DNA of 64,000 nucleotides, from the NCBI GenBank assembly GCA_017472685.1, contig JAFUOO010000012.1, positions 124,001 to 188,000 on the forward strand. The letters run 5' to 3'. The notes below the pieces were generated by a model. The model did not search any database and had not been told where the DNA came from. It saw only the letters and a list, made by a program, of their open reading frames with translations. The stretch comes from Clostridia bacterium (GTDB taxonomy: Bacteria > Bacillota > Clostridia > UMGS1883). Shown in pieces: positions 26,791 through 35,842 of this stretch (positions are counted from its first letter, which is position 1; each line of letters begins with the position of its first letter). The position numbers and the translations under genes were made by a program.

Positions 26791-28218
26791 TTATTTGAGT
26801 GTTATAGGTATAGTAATTTTAAAGCGACTTCCTATTCCCTCTTCGCTTTCCACATGTATATTACCGCCGTGAAGCTCAACGGCTGTAAGAGCAATTGAAA
26901 GTCCTAAGCCTGTGCCACCAGTTTCACGTGAACGCGCCTTGTCCACACGGTAGAAACGGTCAAAAATTTTGTATACCTCATCCTGGGCAATGCCGATGCC
27001 TGTGTCGGAGATGGTGATAACAGCGCAGTTATCCTCTCTTTCCACAACCATCTGTACCTTGCCGCCCTCTTTTGTGTATTTAATTGAATTATCAAGAATA
27101 TTATAAAATGCCTCCCAGAGTCTGTCGCGCTCAATTCTTGAAAAAATACCTATGTCTGATTTATATTCAAGATATATGTTTTTGGATTCTGCAAGAGGCT
27201 TAAGTGCTCTGACTACACTTGCAGATAACTCGGATATATCCATTACCGCAAATTCCATCCTGCTTACGGCACCGCTGTCATCCATCTTTGTGAGTGCAAG
27301 AAGCTTGTCAATAATTCTTGCCAGTCGGTCAACCTGAATGTTCATGTCATTAAGGAATTCTACTTCCATTTCTCTTGGTGCGTCAGGGGTCTGGATAAGA
27401 GAATCTGCAATAAGCTTTATTGAAGAAAGCGGTGTTTTCAACTCGTGCGAGGCGTTTGACACAAACTCCTGTCGTTTCTGCTCCTGGAGCTCAATCTTAT
27501 CAATAAGCTTATTGAAGGAATCCACAAGGTCGCCGATTTCGCCACCGTATGCAATGTCGAGCTTTTCCTCGCTGTCGCTTTCGCTCATGCCTACAACAGA
27601 GCGTGTAAGCTTACGTATGGGTTTTGTAATTATGCCTGAGAAAATAAACGCAAGAAGCGCAATTATAAGAGCGACAATTATAGCCAACGAAAGAATGCTT
27701 CTTGTCATCTGGCTTGTGTATTCAACAATGCTTTCAGCGCTTGATTGCAACAAAATAACACCGGTTATTGTTTTGTCAACAGTAATCGGAACTGCAGCGG
27801 AAACCACAATTTCGTCGTCAGAATTGGTTTCTGCTGCTGTAATGTCGCTGCCCGAAAGAGCGCTTAAGACAATTTGCTTGAACATGGTTTTTCCCACAAG
27901 TGAGGCTTCGCTGATGGAGTCGTAAGTAATTACAGCGTCTGCATCAACCATTATAACACGCGATGCAGTAGAGATGTGCTGCTGTGTCAGAAGATACGAA
28001 ATGGTTTCTGCACTGAGGCTTTGGTATTGCGACATATATCCCGACAAAACATTTGCCTGTGTGAGAACATCGCTCTTTTTCTGGTCAAGCAGATAGTTTG
28101 TCATGGAATTTGTGGTGTATGAAATTATAAGTACAGATGTCAGTATGATGATAACAAGATACGTTACAACAAGCTGACAGCGTATTGTTGAGAAGAAGTG
28201 TTTAATTTTCTTTAAAAT
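26791..28218 (-). CDS. Sensor histidine kinase without a conventional start codon
   Basis: A WalK/PhoR-like kinase. The first in-frame ATG is at 28104, but the frame stays open upstream and encodes a basic segment and TM1 (KIKHFFSTIR, then LVVTYLVIIILTSVLIIS), so translation should begin near 28218. Between the upstream TAG and 28104 no ATG, GTG or TTG exists; ATT at 28218 (MLKKIKHFF) is the best candidate. In that numbering TM2 is about 174-195 and HAMP about 196-250. The HisKA box NASHELKTPLSSIKL has His258, followed by an HATPase with GGTGLGLSIAL. It overlaps the end of the response regulator. A sequencing error or mutated start is the alternative. Confidence 0.85.
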   Translation of the reverse strand: MLKKIKHFFSTIRCQLVVTYLVIIILTSVLIISYTTNSMTNYLLDQKKSDVLTQANVLSGYMSQYQSLSAETISYLLTQQHISTASRVIMVDADAVITYDSISEASLVGKTMFKQIVLSALSGSDITAAETNSDDEIVVSAAVPITVDKTITGVILLQSSAESIVEYTSQMTRSILSLAIIVALIIALLAFIFSGIITKPIRKLTRSVVGMSESDSEEKLDIAYGGEIGDLVDSFNKLIDKIELQEQKRQEFVSNASHELKTPLSSIKLIADSLIQTPDAPREMEVEFLNDMNIQVDRLARIIDKLLALTKMDDSGAVSRMEFAVMDISELSASVVRALKPLAESKNIYLEYKSDIGIFSRIERDRLWEAFYNILDNSIKYTKEGGKVQMVVEREDNCAVITISDTGIGIAQDEVYKIFDRFYRVDKARSRETGGTGLGLSIALTAVELHGGNIHVESEEGIGSRFKITIPITLK

Positions 28219-28882
28219 AGTAGCCTACCCCCCACTTTGTAAGGATATATTTCGGATTTGCCGCATCGGGCTCAATTTTTTCTCTTAAACGTCTGACATG
28301 CACGTCAACTGTGCGTGCATCGCCGGGATAGTCATAGCCCCAGATAATGTCAAGAAGATTTTCACGCGAATAAACCTTTCCGGGGTTTGTGGCAAAAAGC
28401 TCACAAAGGTCAAATTCCTTCGCTGTAAGCTCAATTAACTTATCGTCAACCTTAACGCGTCTTAAGTTATAATTAAGCTCAATGCTTCCGGAAGAAAACT
28501 TTGTTTTATCAGTATTGTCCTGAGAAGATGAGCGTCTGAGAATTGCCTTTATACGTGCTTTCAGCTCAAGAATGTTGAAGGGCTTTGTCATGTAATCGTC
28601 CGCGCCATAGTCAAGCCCAAGGATTTTGTCCATATCCTCTGTCTTTGCAGTGAGCATAATGATGGGTACCTGAGAAAATTCCCTCACCTTCTGGCAAACA
28701 GTAAGACCGTCTATCTTGGGAAGCATCAGGTCAAGCACAATCAAGGATACGCTTTTGTCTCTCGCCATTTTGAGCGCTTCTTCACCGTCATACGCTGTTT
28801 CAACAGCATAGCCCTCCTGCTCAAGATTAAATTTTATACCTTTTACAAGGAGCTTTTCGTCGTCAACAATTAAAATTTTCAT
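28202..28882 (-). CDS. OmpR/PhoB-family response regulator (WalR/MtrA-like)
   Basis: A 226-residue regulator. In the receiver domain D7 and D8 precede phospho-acceptor D51 (IVLDLMLPKIDG), and TAK and MTKPF follow. The winged helix contains ELTAKEFDLCELF, GDARTVDVHVRRLREKIE and KWGVGYYF, matching the WalR/PhoP/MtrA group. The start at 28882 is chosen because GGGGGAG lies six bases before it and the family begins MKILIVDDE. It is the first gene of an operon that continues with the kinase, GerMN lipoprotein, HAD, ABC-F and IPMDH-like genes. Confidence 0.96.
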   Translation of the reverse strand: MKILIVDDEKLLVKGIKFNLEQEGYAVETAYDGEEALKMARDKSVSLIVLDLMLPKIDGLTVCQKVREFSQVPIIMLTAKTEDMDKILGLDYGADDYMTKPFNILELKARIKAILRRSSSQDNTDKTKFSSGSIELNYNLRRVKVDDKLIELTAKEFDLCELFATNPGKVYSRENLLDIIWGYDYPGDARTVDVHVRRLREKIEPDAANPKYILTKWGVGYYFKEN

Positions 28883-28914
28883 AGGTAACTCCCCCATTAA
28901 ACATATTTAATATT

Positions 28915-28943
28915 ATTATAACAGCATTGTATGTTTTTTTCAA
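28915..28943 (-). promoter_or_regulatory. Sigma-A promoter of the response regulator operon
   Basis: Minus-strand TTGAAA (28938-28943), a 17-base spacer and a perfect TATAAT (28915-28920). An 11-base direct repeat TTCAATATAAA occurs just upstream at 28950-28960 and 28974-28984 and could be a regulator site. Confidence 0.78.
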
Positions 28944-28996
28944 CAAAATTTCAATATAAAATTTGTTCAAAAATTCAATATAAAGTGGAAAATTAC

Positions 28997-29026
28997 TTGC
29001 AATGATTATACATATTGTGGTATTAT
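28997..29026 (+). promoter_or_regulatory. Probable promoter of fhs
   Basis: TTGCAA (28997-29002), an 18-base spacer, and TATTAT (29021-29026), about 30 bases before the fhs ATG with SD AAAGGAG between. Confidence 0.6.
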
Positions 29027-29057
29027 ATAGTAAAATGTTCTAAAAGGAGCGATATGT

Positions 29058-30725
29058 ATGTTGACTGATATTCAGATTGCGCAAAATGCACAGATGGAGC
29101 CAATAGCAAAGGTTGCCGAAAAGATTGGCATCAGCTTTGATGAGCTCGAGCTTTACGGTAAATATAAGGCAAAGCTCTCCGACGAGCTCATTAAGAGAGT
29201 TTCGTCCAATCCTGACGGCAAGCTCATTCTTACAACTGCAATTAACCCCACTCCCGCAGGCGAAGGCAAAACCACAACCTCGGTAGGTCTTGGACAGGCT
29301 CTCTGCAGGCTTGGTAAAAACGCAGTAATCGCACTCCGCGAGCCTTCTCTCGGTCCTGTTATGGGTATCAAGGGCGGTGCTGCAGGCGGCGGTTATGCTC
29401 AGGTTGTTCCCATGGAGGATATCAATCTGCACTTTACAGGCGACATGCACGCTATTACAGCTGCGCACAATCTCCTTGCGGCACTTCTCGATAACCACAT
29501 TCATCACGGCAACGCACTCGGCATTGACGCAAGAAGGGTTACCTTCAAACGAGTTCTTGACATGAACGACCGTGCACTCCGCGAAATTGTTGTTGCTCTC
29601 GGAGGTAAGCTCAATGGCTTCCCCCGTCAGGACGGCTTTATGATTACTGTTGCATCCGAAATTATGGCAATACTTTGCCTTGCAAACGATATAAACGACC
29701 TTAGACACAGGCTTGGTGAAATCATTGTTGGCTATAACTATGAAGGCTTGCCCGTAAAGGCATCAGACCTTAACGCTCAGGGCGCAATGACAGTGCTTCT
29801 CAAGGATGCTATAAAGCCCAACCTTGTGCAGACACTTGAACACACTCCCTGCATTATGCACGGCGGCCCCTTTGCAAACATTGCTCACGGCTGCAACAGC
29901 ATTGTTGCCACAAAGCTTGCACTTAAGCTCGGTGACTATGTTGTTACAGAAGCAGGCTTCGGTGCTGACTTGGGCGCAGAAAAATTTCTTGATATAAAGT
30001 GCCGCATGGGCAACCTTAAGCCCGATGCAGTTGTTCTGGTTGCAACCTGCAGAGCACTTAAATATAACGGTGGTGTTCCTAAGACGGAGGTTTCCAACGA
30101 AAATGTTGATGCTCTCATTAAGGGTCTTCCCAACCTTGAAAAGCACATTGAAAACATCAAGAAGTACAACCTTCCTGTTGTTGTTGCAATCAACCGTTTC
30201 CCCCAGGATACAGATGCAGAGCTTGAAGCAGTAAAGAATGCATGCGAAAGCTTAGGTGCTAAGTTCGCTCTTTCTGAGGTTTTCTCAAAGGGCGGCGAAG
30301 GCGGCGAAGAGCTTGCCAAGGCTGTTCTTGAAGCCTTGAAAGAAAAGGCTGATTTCAAGCCCATATATGAGCTCGAAGGCTCCTACTACGAAAAGTTTGA
30401 AACTATTGCAAAGGAAATTTACGGCGCTGACGGTGTTGATTATCTTCCTGCAGCAAAGAAAGCTATTGACGAAATCACACAGCACGGATATGTAAATCTT
30501 CCTATTTGTACAGCAAAGACACAATATTCTCTTTCCGATAATCCTGCCCTTCTTGCACGTCCCGAAGGCTTCAGAATTACAGTTAAGGAAGTTCGTCTTT
30601 CTGCAGGCGCAGGCTTTGTGGTGTTCTTAACCGGCGATATTATGACAATGCCCGGTCTTCCCAAGGTGCCTGCCGCAAACAATATTGACATTGATGAAAA
30701 CGGTATTATTACCGGTCTCTTCTAA
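29058..30725 (+). CDS. fhs: Formate--tetrahydrofolate ligase
   Basis: A 555-residue enzyme that makes 10-formyltetrahydrofolate from formate, THF and ATP, in the folate C1 cycle and the methyl branch of the Wood-Ljungdahl pathway. The P-loop is [19 protein letters not shown] (about residues 63-81). Other family segments are [62 protein letters not shown] and the C-terminal [15 protein letters not shown]. Codon use is strongly biased. It heads the plus-strand cluster. Other acetogenesis genes are not in the window, so the role may be purely biosynthetic. Confidence 0.98.
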   Translation: MLTDIQIAQNAQMEPIAKVAEKIGISFDELELYGKYKAKLSDELIKRVSSNPDGKLILTTAINPTPAGEGKTTTSVGLGQALCRLGKNAVIALREPSLGPVMGIKGGAAGGGYAQVVPMEDINLHFTGDMHAITAAHNLLAALLDNHIHHGNALGIDARRVTFKRVLDMNDRALREIVVALGGKLNGFPRQDGFMITVASEIMAILCLANDINDLRHRLGEIIVGYNYEGLPVKASDLNAQGAMTVLLKDAIKPNLVQTLEHTPCIMHGGPFANIAHGCNSIVATKLALKLGDYVVTEAGFGADLGAEKFLDIKCRMGNLKPDAVVLVATCRALKYNGGVPKTEVSNENVDALIKGLPNLEKHIENIKKYNLPVVVAINRFPQDTDAELEAVKNACESLGAKFALSEVFSKGGEGGEELAKAVLEALKEKADFKPIYELEGSYYEKFETIAKEIYGADGVDYLPAAKKAIDEITQHGYVNLPICTAKTQYSLSDNPALLARPEGFRITVKEVRLSAGAGFVVFLTGDIMTMPGLPKVPAANNIDIDENGIITGLF

Positions 30726-30736
30726 AGGATGGTACG

Positions 30737-31159
30737 ATGATTTTTATATCACACAGCACTGAAGAAACTGAAAAATTTGCATACTCTCTTGCCGAACATA
30801 TTACACCGCCGCGGGTTATATGCCTTATAGGCAATCTCGGTGCAGGCAAAACTGCGTTTACAAGAGGCTTTGCACGCTTCTTTGGTGTGGAAAAAGGCGT
30901 TGCCTCACCCACCTTCACAATTCTCATGAAATATACGGGTGATGTCGAAATCAACCATTACGACCTTTATCGCGCTGAGGATTATGACGAGCTTTGCGAT
31001 ATAGGCTTTGAGGATCAGATTGAAGAAGGTATTTCCCTTATAGAATGGCCCGACAGCTTTATGGAGTATCTGCCCGAGGATAAGGTTGTTGTGCGCATTG
31101 AATATACAGATAACGAAGGCGAACGCAAAATTACGGTTGAAGGACTTGAAATCGAATGA
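30737..31159 (+). CDS. tsaE: tRNA t6A biosynthesis ATPase TsaE
   Basis: A 140-residue P-loop ATPase needed for N6-threonylcarbamoyladenosine at position 37 of ANN-decoding tRNAs. The Walker A is GNLGAGKTAFTRGFA (about residues 33-47), with VASPTFTILMKY and the HYDLYRAEDYDEL segment that are conserved in the family. It overlaps tsaB by 4 bp (ATGA), the usual pairing. tsaD and the RimI acetyltransferase gene are not adjacent here. Confidence 0.95.
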   Translation: MIFISHSTEETEKFAYSLAEHITPPRVICLIGNLGAGKTAFTRGFARFFGVEKGVASPTFTILMKYTGDVEINHYDLYRAEDYDELCDIGFEDQIEEGISLIEWPDSFMEYLPEDKVVVRIEYTDNEGERKITVEGLEIE

Positions 31160-31848
31160 ACATACTTGCTGTTGACACCTCTGCACTGACCGCAACGGTT
31201 GCTGTAATGAAAAACGGGGTGACTGTTTTTGAAAATAATATAACTAATGCTCTTACCCACTCGGAAACCTTGATGCCCATGATTGATTATGCATTGAAAT
31301 CCGTAAAGCTTTCAGTCAGTGACATTGACCTTTTTGCAGTAAGCTGCGGCCCCGGCTCTTTTACGGGTATACGTATCGGTGTAAGTGCAATCAAAGCTCT
31401 TTCTTATGCAACAGGCAAAAGTGTTTTCGGCATGAATACCCTTGAAGCACTTGCTTGTAACATTCCCCTTGTTGAGGACATTCCGATATGTCCCATAATG
31501 GACGCACGCCGCTCCCAGGTTTATAATGCAATTTATAAATTTAAGGACGGCAAGGCTCACACAGTGGTTGAGCCCAGAGCACTGTCTGTAGAGGAATTGT
31601 GTGCCCAAATACGCGAAAAAACAATTTTTGTGGGCGACGGTGTCAATGTTTATAGAGACAAAATCGCCACTCTTTGCGGCGACAATGCTGTTTTTGCTCC
31701 TGCTCACCTTACGCTTCAAAAAGCATCAAGTGTAGCATATGCAGCAAGCATGGCTGATGAAAATGAATATTTAACTCCCGAGGCATTAGAGGTTATCTAC
31801 CTAAGAAAATCTCAGGCTGAAAGAGAAAGAGAAGAAAGGAATGGATAA
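31156..31848 (+). CDS. tsaB: tRNA t6A biosynthesis protein TsaB
   Basis: A 230-residue ASKHA-fold protein that pairs with TsaD. It starts MNILAVDTSALTATVAV and has ALTHSETLMPMIDYAL, the SCGPGSFTGIRIGVSAIKALSYA signature and PIMDARRSQVYNAIY. It lacks the metal-binding residues of TsaD, as expected for TsaB. It follows tsaE with a 4-bp overlap, and its stop is two bases before the rpiB ATG. Confidence 0.95.
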   Translation: MNILAVDTSALTATVAVMKNGVTVFENNITNALTHSETLMPMIDYALKSVKLSVSDIDLFAVSCGPGSFTGIRIGVSAIKALSYATGKSVFGMNTLEALACNIPLVEDIPICPIMDARRSQVYNAIYKFKDGKAHTVVEPRALSVEELCAQIREKTIFVGDGVNVYRDKIATLCGDNAVFAPAHLTLQKASSVAYAASMADENEYLTPEALEVIYLRKSQAEREREERNG

Positions 31849-31849
31849 A

Positions 31850-32290
31850 ATGAAAATTGCAATTGCTTCCGACCACGGCGGATTTGAACTCAAAGGTGTA
31901 ATTATTGAACACCTCACGAAGAAAGGCTATGAAGTAATTAATCTCGGCACTGATACTGCTGACAGCGTAGACTACTCTGACTTTGCTGAAAAATGTGCAG
32001 AGCAGGTATTAAGCGGTAATGTCGGTTTTGGTATTGTTGTTTGCGGAACGGGTATAGGTATTTCTATTGCCGCAAATAAAATCAACGGCATCAGATGTGC
32101 ACTTTGTCACTCTCCCGAAACCGCAGCTCTTGCAAAGCAGCACAATAACGCAAACATCATTTCTCTTGGTGGCAGAACAACAACAGATGAAATGGCGCTT
32201 AAAATTGTTGATGCGTTCATGGAAGCTGAGTTCGAAGGTGGTCGTCACCAGAGACGAGTTGATAAAATAATGGCTCTTGAAACAAAATAA
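31850..32290 (+). CDS. rpiB: Ribose-5-phosphate isomerase B
   Basis: A 146-residue enzyme of the RpiB/LacAB family interconverting ribose 5-phosphate and ribulose 5-phosphate. It starts MKIAIASDHGGFELKG and contains VDYSDFAEK, the catalytic cysteine in VVCGTGIGISIAANK, and NIISLGGRTTTDEMAL. The start at 31850 is preferred over 31841 because AAGGA lies nine bases before it. It is coupled to the tsaB stop. Confidence 0.95.
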   Translation: MKIAIASDHGGFELKGVIIEHLTKKGYEVINLGTDTADSVDYSDFAEKCAEQVLSGNVGFGIVVCGTGIGISIAANKINGIRCALCHSPETAALAKQHNNANIISLGGRTTTDEMALKIVDAFMEAEFEGGRHQRRVDKIMALETK

Positions 32291-32305
32291 TTTGGAGGTT
32301 TACCA

Positions 32306-32764
32306 ATGAAGTGTCCTTTTTGCGACTTTACAGACAGTAAAGTAATCGACTCCCGCCCTACAGAAGAAGGTTCTTCTATAAGACGCAGACGTGAATGTAT
32401 CAACTGCGGTAAAAGGTTCACTACTTATGAAAAGGTTGAAAGCGTTCCCGTTATGGTCATAAAGAAAGACCAGACACGAGAGCCCTTTGACCGTGACAAA
32501 GTGCTTTCCGGCATTATCCAGGCGTGCAGAAAACGTCCTGTTTCCATGGAACAGATGGTTTCCATGGTTGATAATATTGAAGCTGAGGTCCAGAATCTTA
32601 TGGACAGAGAAATTACCAGCACACGCATTGGCGAAATGGTTATGGCTGAGCTTAAACAAACAGACGATGTAGCCTACGTTCGTTTTGCCTCTGTATACCG
32701 TCAGTTCAAGGATATCAACACTTTCCTTGCAGAAGTAAACAAGCTTCTTACTGACAAAAACTGA
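32306..32764 (+). CDS. nrdR: Transcriptional repressor NrdR
   Basis: A 152-residue regulator of ribonucleotide reductase genes. The N-terminal zinc ribbon has CPFC at residues 3-6 and a second pair in [15 protein letters not shown]. The ATP-cone domain (about 49-139) senses ATP and dATP, with [18 protein letters not shown] and [20 protein letters not shown]. No nrd genes lie in the window, so its targets are elsewhere. Confidence 0.97.
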   Translation: MKCPFCDFTDSKVIDSRPTEEGSSIRRRRECINCGKRFTTYEKVESVPVMVIKKDQTREPFDRDKVLSGIIQACRKRPVSMEQMVSMVDNIEAEVQNLMDREITSTRIGEMVMAELKQTDDVAYVRFASVYRQFKDINTFLAEVNKLLTDKN

Positions 32765-32808
32765 AAAGGCAATCCCTTTTCGACAAATTTTCAAACAAGG
32801 TGATTTTA

Positions 32809-33981
32809 GTGGAAATTCATTCATCAAAAAGACTTGAACATTTTCAGACAGGCATCTTCGCTTTTCTTGATGAAAAACGAATAGAAATGGAAGCCAAAGG
32901 AAGAAAGGTTGTTAACTTTTCTATCGGCACGCCTGATTTTACAGCACCCGATGAGGTTGTTGAGGCTTTGGTCAACGGTGCTTCAAAGCCCGAAACCTAC
33001 GGCTACACTCTTACAGAAATTCCTGCTTTAAAGGAAGCGCTCTGTAAATATTATAAAAAGCGATTTAACTGCGATATATACCCCGACGAAATAACAGCAA
33101 CTAACGGCAGTCAGGAAGGCATAGGTCATCTCGCTATGGCTCTTTGCGACGAGGGCGATATCGCTCTTCTTCCCAACCCAGGCTACCCTATTTTTTCGGC
33201 AGGTGCATATCTCGGCGGGGCTGAAGAGTATTACTATAGCGTTGTTGAAGAAAACAACTATCTTCCCAAGCTTGACGAAATCCCCGAGGATATTCTCAAA
33301 AGAGCAAAGTACATAATTGTCTCCTACCCGTCAAATCCTGTGTGCGCAATTGCTCCCAATGAGTTTTATGACGAACTCATTGCCTGGGCAAAGAAGCACA
33401 ATATTATTGTTGTTCACGACAACGCATATTCCGACATTATTTACGACGGAAACACTGCAGGCTCTTTTCTTTCTCATGAAGGCGCAAAGGATGTTGGTAT
33501 TGAATTTTTCTCGTTGTCAAAATCCTTTAACCTTACAGGCGCAAGAGTTTCCTTTGCGATTGGTAACAAAGAGGTTGTTGCTGCAATTAAGAAGCTTCGC
33601 AGCCAGTATGACTTCGGCATATTCCGTCCCATACAGGAAGCAGCTGTAAAAGCTCTCAGCGTGGATTATACACTCTTTTTAGAAGAACAAAGGAAAAAGT
33701 ATCAGGAAAGACGCGACGCTCTCTGCGAGGGTCTCTCCTCTATCGGTTGGGAGGTACCTAAAAGCAAGGGCACAATGTTTGCCTGGATGCCCATACCGAA
33801 GAAATTTTCATCCTCTGAAGCATTTTGCTTCGAGCTTCTTGAAAAAACAGGTGTTTTATGTACGCCCGGCAGCGCATTTGGCACTCTTGGCGAAGGTTAT
33901 GTACGTTTCGCCCTTACAAAAACCGTTGAAGAAACTCAGATAGCAATTAAAATGATTGATGAAAGCGGTATCTTAAAGTGA
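32809..33981 (+). CDS. PLP-dependent class I/II aminotransferase
   Basis: A 390-residue fold-type I enzyme. The substrate loop is VNFSIGTPDFTAPD, the cofactor-binding segments are NGSQEGIGHLAMAL and VSYPSNPVCAIAP, the Asp-Tyr pair is in HDNAYSDIIYDG, and the PLP lysine is in FFSLSKSFNLTGARVSFAIG. The C-terminal substrate arginine is in GYVRFALTKT. Closest in style to LL-diaminopimelate or alanine/aspartate aminotransferases of Clostridia; the substrate is not settled. The start is GTG at 32809 with AAGGTGA five bases before; the GTG at 32800 is part of the SD. It overlaps the next gene by 4 bp. Confidence 0.9.
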   Translation: MEIHSSKRLEHFQTGIFAFLDEKRIEMEAKGRKVVNFSIGTPDFTAPDEVVEALVNGASKPETYGYTLTEIPALKEALCKYYKKRFNCDIYPDEITATNGSQEGIGHLAMALCDEGDIALLPNPGYPIFSAGAYLGGAEEYYYSVVEENNYLPKLDEIPEDILKRAKYIIVSYPSNPVCAIAPNEFYDELIAWAKKHNIIVVHDNAYSDIIYDGNTAGSFLSHEGAKDVGIEFFSLSKSFNLTGARVSFAIGNKEVVAAIKKLRSQYDFGIFRPIQEAAVKALSVDYTLFLEEQRKKYQERRDALCEGLSSIGWEVPKSKGTMFAWMPIPKKFSSSEAFCFELLEKTGVLCTPGSAFGTLGEGYVRFALTKTVEETQIAIKMIDESGILK

Positions 33982-35249
33982 TTGAACTTCCATTAGACTT
34001 TATAAACAGAATGAAGGAAACCCTTAAGGATGAATACACTTCGTTTTCCGAGGTTTATTCACACCCGCCATTCCATGGCTTCAGGGCAAACCTTTTAAAA
34101 ATAACACCTGCAGAGCTTCTGGAATTGTTTCCCTATTCAAAGGGAGCTGTTCCGTGGTGTGACAGCGGTTTTTACTATGATTCGGGTTACGGTAAGCACC
34201 CTTGCCACAGAGCAGGGCTTTTCTATTCCCAGGAGCCTTCCGCCATGATTTCTGCAGAGCTTCTCAATGTAGAGTGTGGCGATGTTGTTTTGGACTTATG
34301 CGCCGCTCCCGGTGGTAAAAGCACACATCTGGCATCAAAGCTTGGCAACAAGGGGCTTCTTGTTTCAAACGAGATTGTTCGCTCCCGCGCGCTTATTTTA
34401 CGCGAAAACATTGAACGAATGGGCATTTCCAATGCAGTTGTGACAAATATGTCACCCGATGAAATGGAGCTTGAATTTTCAGCATTTTTTGATAAAATAT
34501 TAGTAGATGCCCCCTGCTCAGGCGAAGGAATGTTCCGAAAGGAGCCCGAGGCTGTACTGGCATGGAGTGTTGAACATACGTTATCCTGTGCTCAAAGGCA
34601 ACTGCTTATTCTCAATTCGGCGGCAAAGATGCTCCGCCCCGGCGGCAGCATGGTTTACTCAACCTGCACCTTTGCGCCCGCAGAAAACGAAGAGGTTATT
34701 AAAAAATTTACCAATGATCATCCCGAATTTACGGTGGAATGCAGGGAGCATATTTATCCACACACAAGTAACGGCGAAGGACACTTCGCTGCAAGGCTTT
34801 CAAAAAGCGGTAACAGTGCTCGAGAGGAGCGAAAAAAGCTTTTAAAAGAAGCTGACGGCTCACTCTTCCGTAAATTTGAAGAAGAAAACCTCAACACCCA
34901 TCTTGAAGGCACTTTTGTGCTTTTCGGAGAAAATTTGTATCTTCTGCCCGACTTGTTCGGTGATATAAAAAATATCAAGCTGGTTTTGCCGGGGCTTCAT
35001 CTTGGTGAAATTAAAAAGAACAGGTTTGAGCCCTCTCACCATCTGGCGTTGGCATTAAAAAAGGACGATTTTAAAATTACACATACCGCCTGCGAAAAAG
35101 ACATTGAATTATATTATCAAGGTAACGTAGTAAACGCAGTTGTACCAAACGGTTGGGGTGCAATGCTTTACGATAAATATCCCATTGGTTGGTTTAAATC
35201 GGTTAACGGAGTATTAAAAAACCATTATCCGAAAAAATTAAGAGGCTAA
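33978..35249 (+). CDS. RsmB/RsmF-family RNA (cytosine-C5) methyltransferase
   Basis: A 423-residue SAM-dependent m5C methyltransferase of the RsmF/YebU type. The SAM site is VLDLCAAPGGKSTHLA (about residues 106-121), motif IV is VDAPCSGEGMFRKEP and motif VI is YSTCTFAPAENE with the catalytic cysteine. A C-terminal RNA-binding extension (residues about 300-423) ends with the RsmF-like WGAMLYDKYPIGWFKSVNG. It likely modifies rRNA. GTG start overlapping the aminotransferase stop (GTGA). Confidence 0.92.
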   Translation: MIELPLDFINRMKETLKDEYTSFSEVYSHPPFHGFRANLLKITPAELLELFPYSKGAVPWCDSGFYYDSGYGKHPCHRAGLFYSQEPSAMISAELLNVECGDVVLDLCAAPGGKSTHLASKLGNKGLLVSNEIVRSRALILRENIERMGISNAVVTNMSPDEMELEFSAFFDKILVDAPCSGEGMFRKEPEAVLAWSVEHTLSCAQRQLLILNSAAKMLRPGGSMVYSTCTFAPAENEEVIKKFTNDHPEFTVECREHIYPHTSNGEGHFAARLSKSGNSAREERKKLLKEADGSLFRKFEEENLNTHLEGTFVLFGENLYLLPDLFGDIKNIKLVLPGLHLGEIKKNRFEPSHHLALALKKDDFKITHTACEKDIELYYQGNVVNAVVPNGWGAMLYDKYPIGWFKSVNGVLKNHYPKKLRG

Positions 35250-35274
35250 TTTATTTCAGAAAGGATGTACCGAT

Positions 35275-35808
35275 ATGAACATTTGGCATGACATTTCTAA
35301 GGACAGAATTAAGAAGGATGATTTTGTAGCTGTTATCGAAATTCCCAAGGGCTGTAAAAACAAGTACGAGCTCGACAAGGAAACAGGCATGATTGTTCTC
35401 GACAGAGTGCTCTACACATCAACTCATTACCCTGCTAACTACGGCTTTATCCCCCGTACATATGCCGGCGACAATGACCCGTTGGATGTTCTTGTTCTTT
35501 GCCAGGAAAGAATCGACCCTGCAGTTCTTGTTCGCGTATATCCCATCGGTGTAATCAAAATGATTGACGGCGGTGAGGTTGACGAAAAGATTATTGCGCT
35601 TCCTTTCAAAGACCCCACATATTCGGGCTATAAGGATCTTCGCGACCTTCCCGAGCATATTTTCAAGGAAATTACACACTTCTTTGAAGTATATAAGCTT
35701 CTTGAAGATAAAGAGACCGCCGTTAAAGAAGTTCTTGGCAGAGCTGCAGCAGAAGAAATTATCGAAAGCTGCCTTGAAGAATACGAAAAGAAATTTGGAA
35801 ATCAGTAA
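35275..35808 (+). CDS. ppa: Family I inorganic pyrophosphatase
   Basis: A 177-residue soluble enzyme splitting pyrophosphate to phosphate. The metal-binding signature is GDNDPLDVLVL (DxDPxD at about residues 64-69), preceded by YTSTHYPANYGFIPRTYAGD and followed by IGVIKMIDGGEVDEKIIAL. Size is normal for prokaryotic type. SD AAAGGATGT. It ends the plus-strand cluster and faces the bile salt hydrolase gene across a shared terminator. Confidence 0.96.
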   Translation: MNIWHDISKDRIKKDDFVAVIEIPKGCKNKYELDKETGMIVLDRVLYTSTHYPANYGFIPRTYAGDNDPLDVLVLCQERIDPAVLVRVYPIGVIKMIDGGEVDEKIIALPFKDPTYSGYKDLRDLPEHIFKEITHFFEVYKLLEDKETAVKEVLGRAAAEEIIESCLEEYEKKFGNQ

Positions 35809-35842
35809 AATTAAAAGGACGCAAAAGCGTCCTTTTAATTTT
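35807..35842. terminator. Bidirectional terminator between ppa and bile salt hydrolase gene
   Basis: A perfect 16-bp stem (35807-35822 with 35827-35842) with an AAAA loop. The plus-strand ppa stop overlaps its first bases. The minus-strand bile salt hydrolase stop (35835-35837) lies in the right arm. Confidence 0.92.

Noticed and set aside
29040..29708. 222-codon minus-strand ORF antisense to fhs
   Set aside because: Codon-bias artefact over a certain gene; no SD and unnatural composition.
32300..32827. 175-codon minus-strand ORF over nrdR
   Set aside because: nrdR is certain on the plus strand; the antisense translation matches nothing and has no SD.
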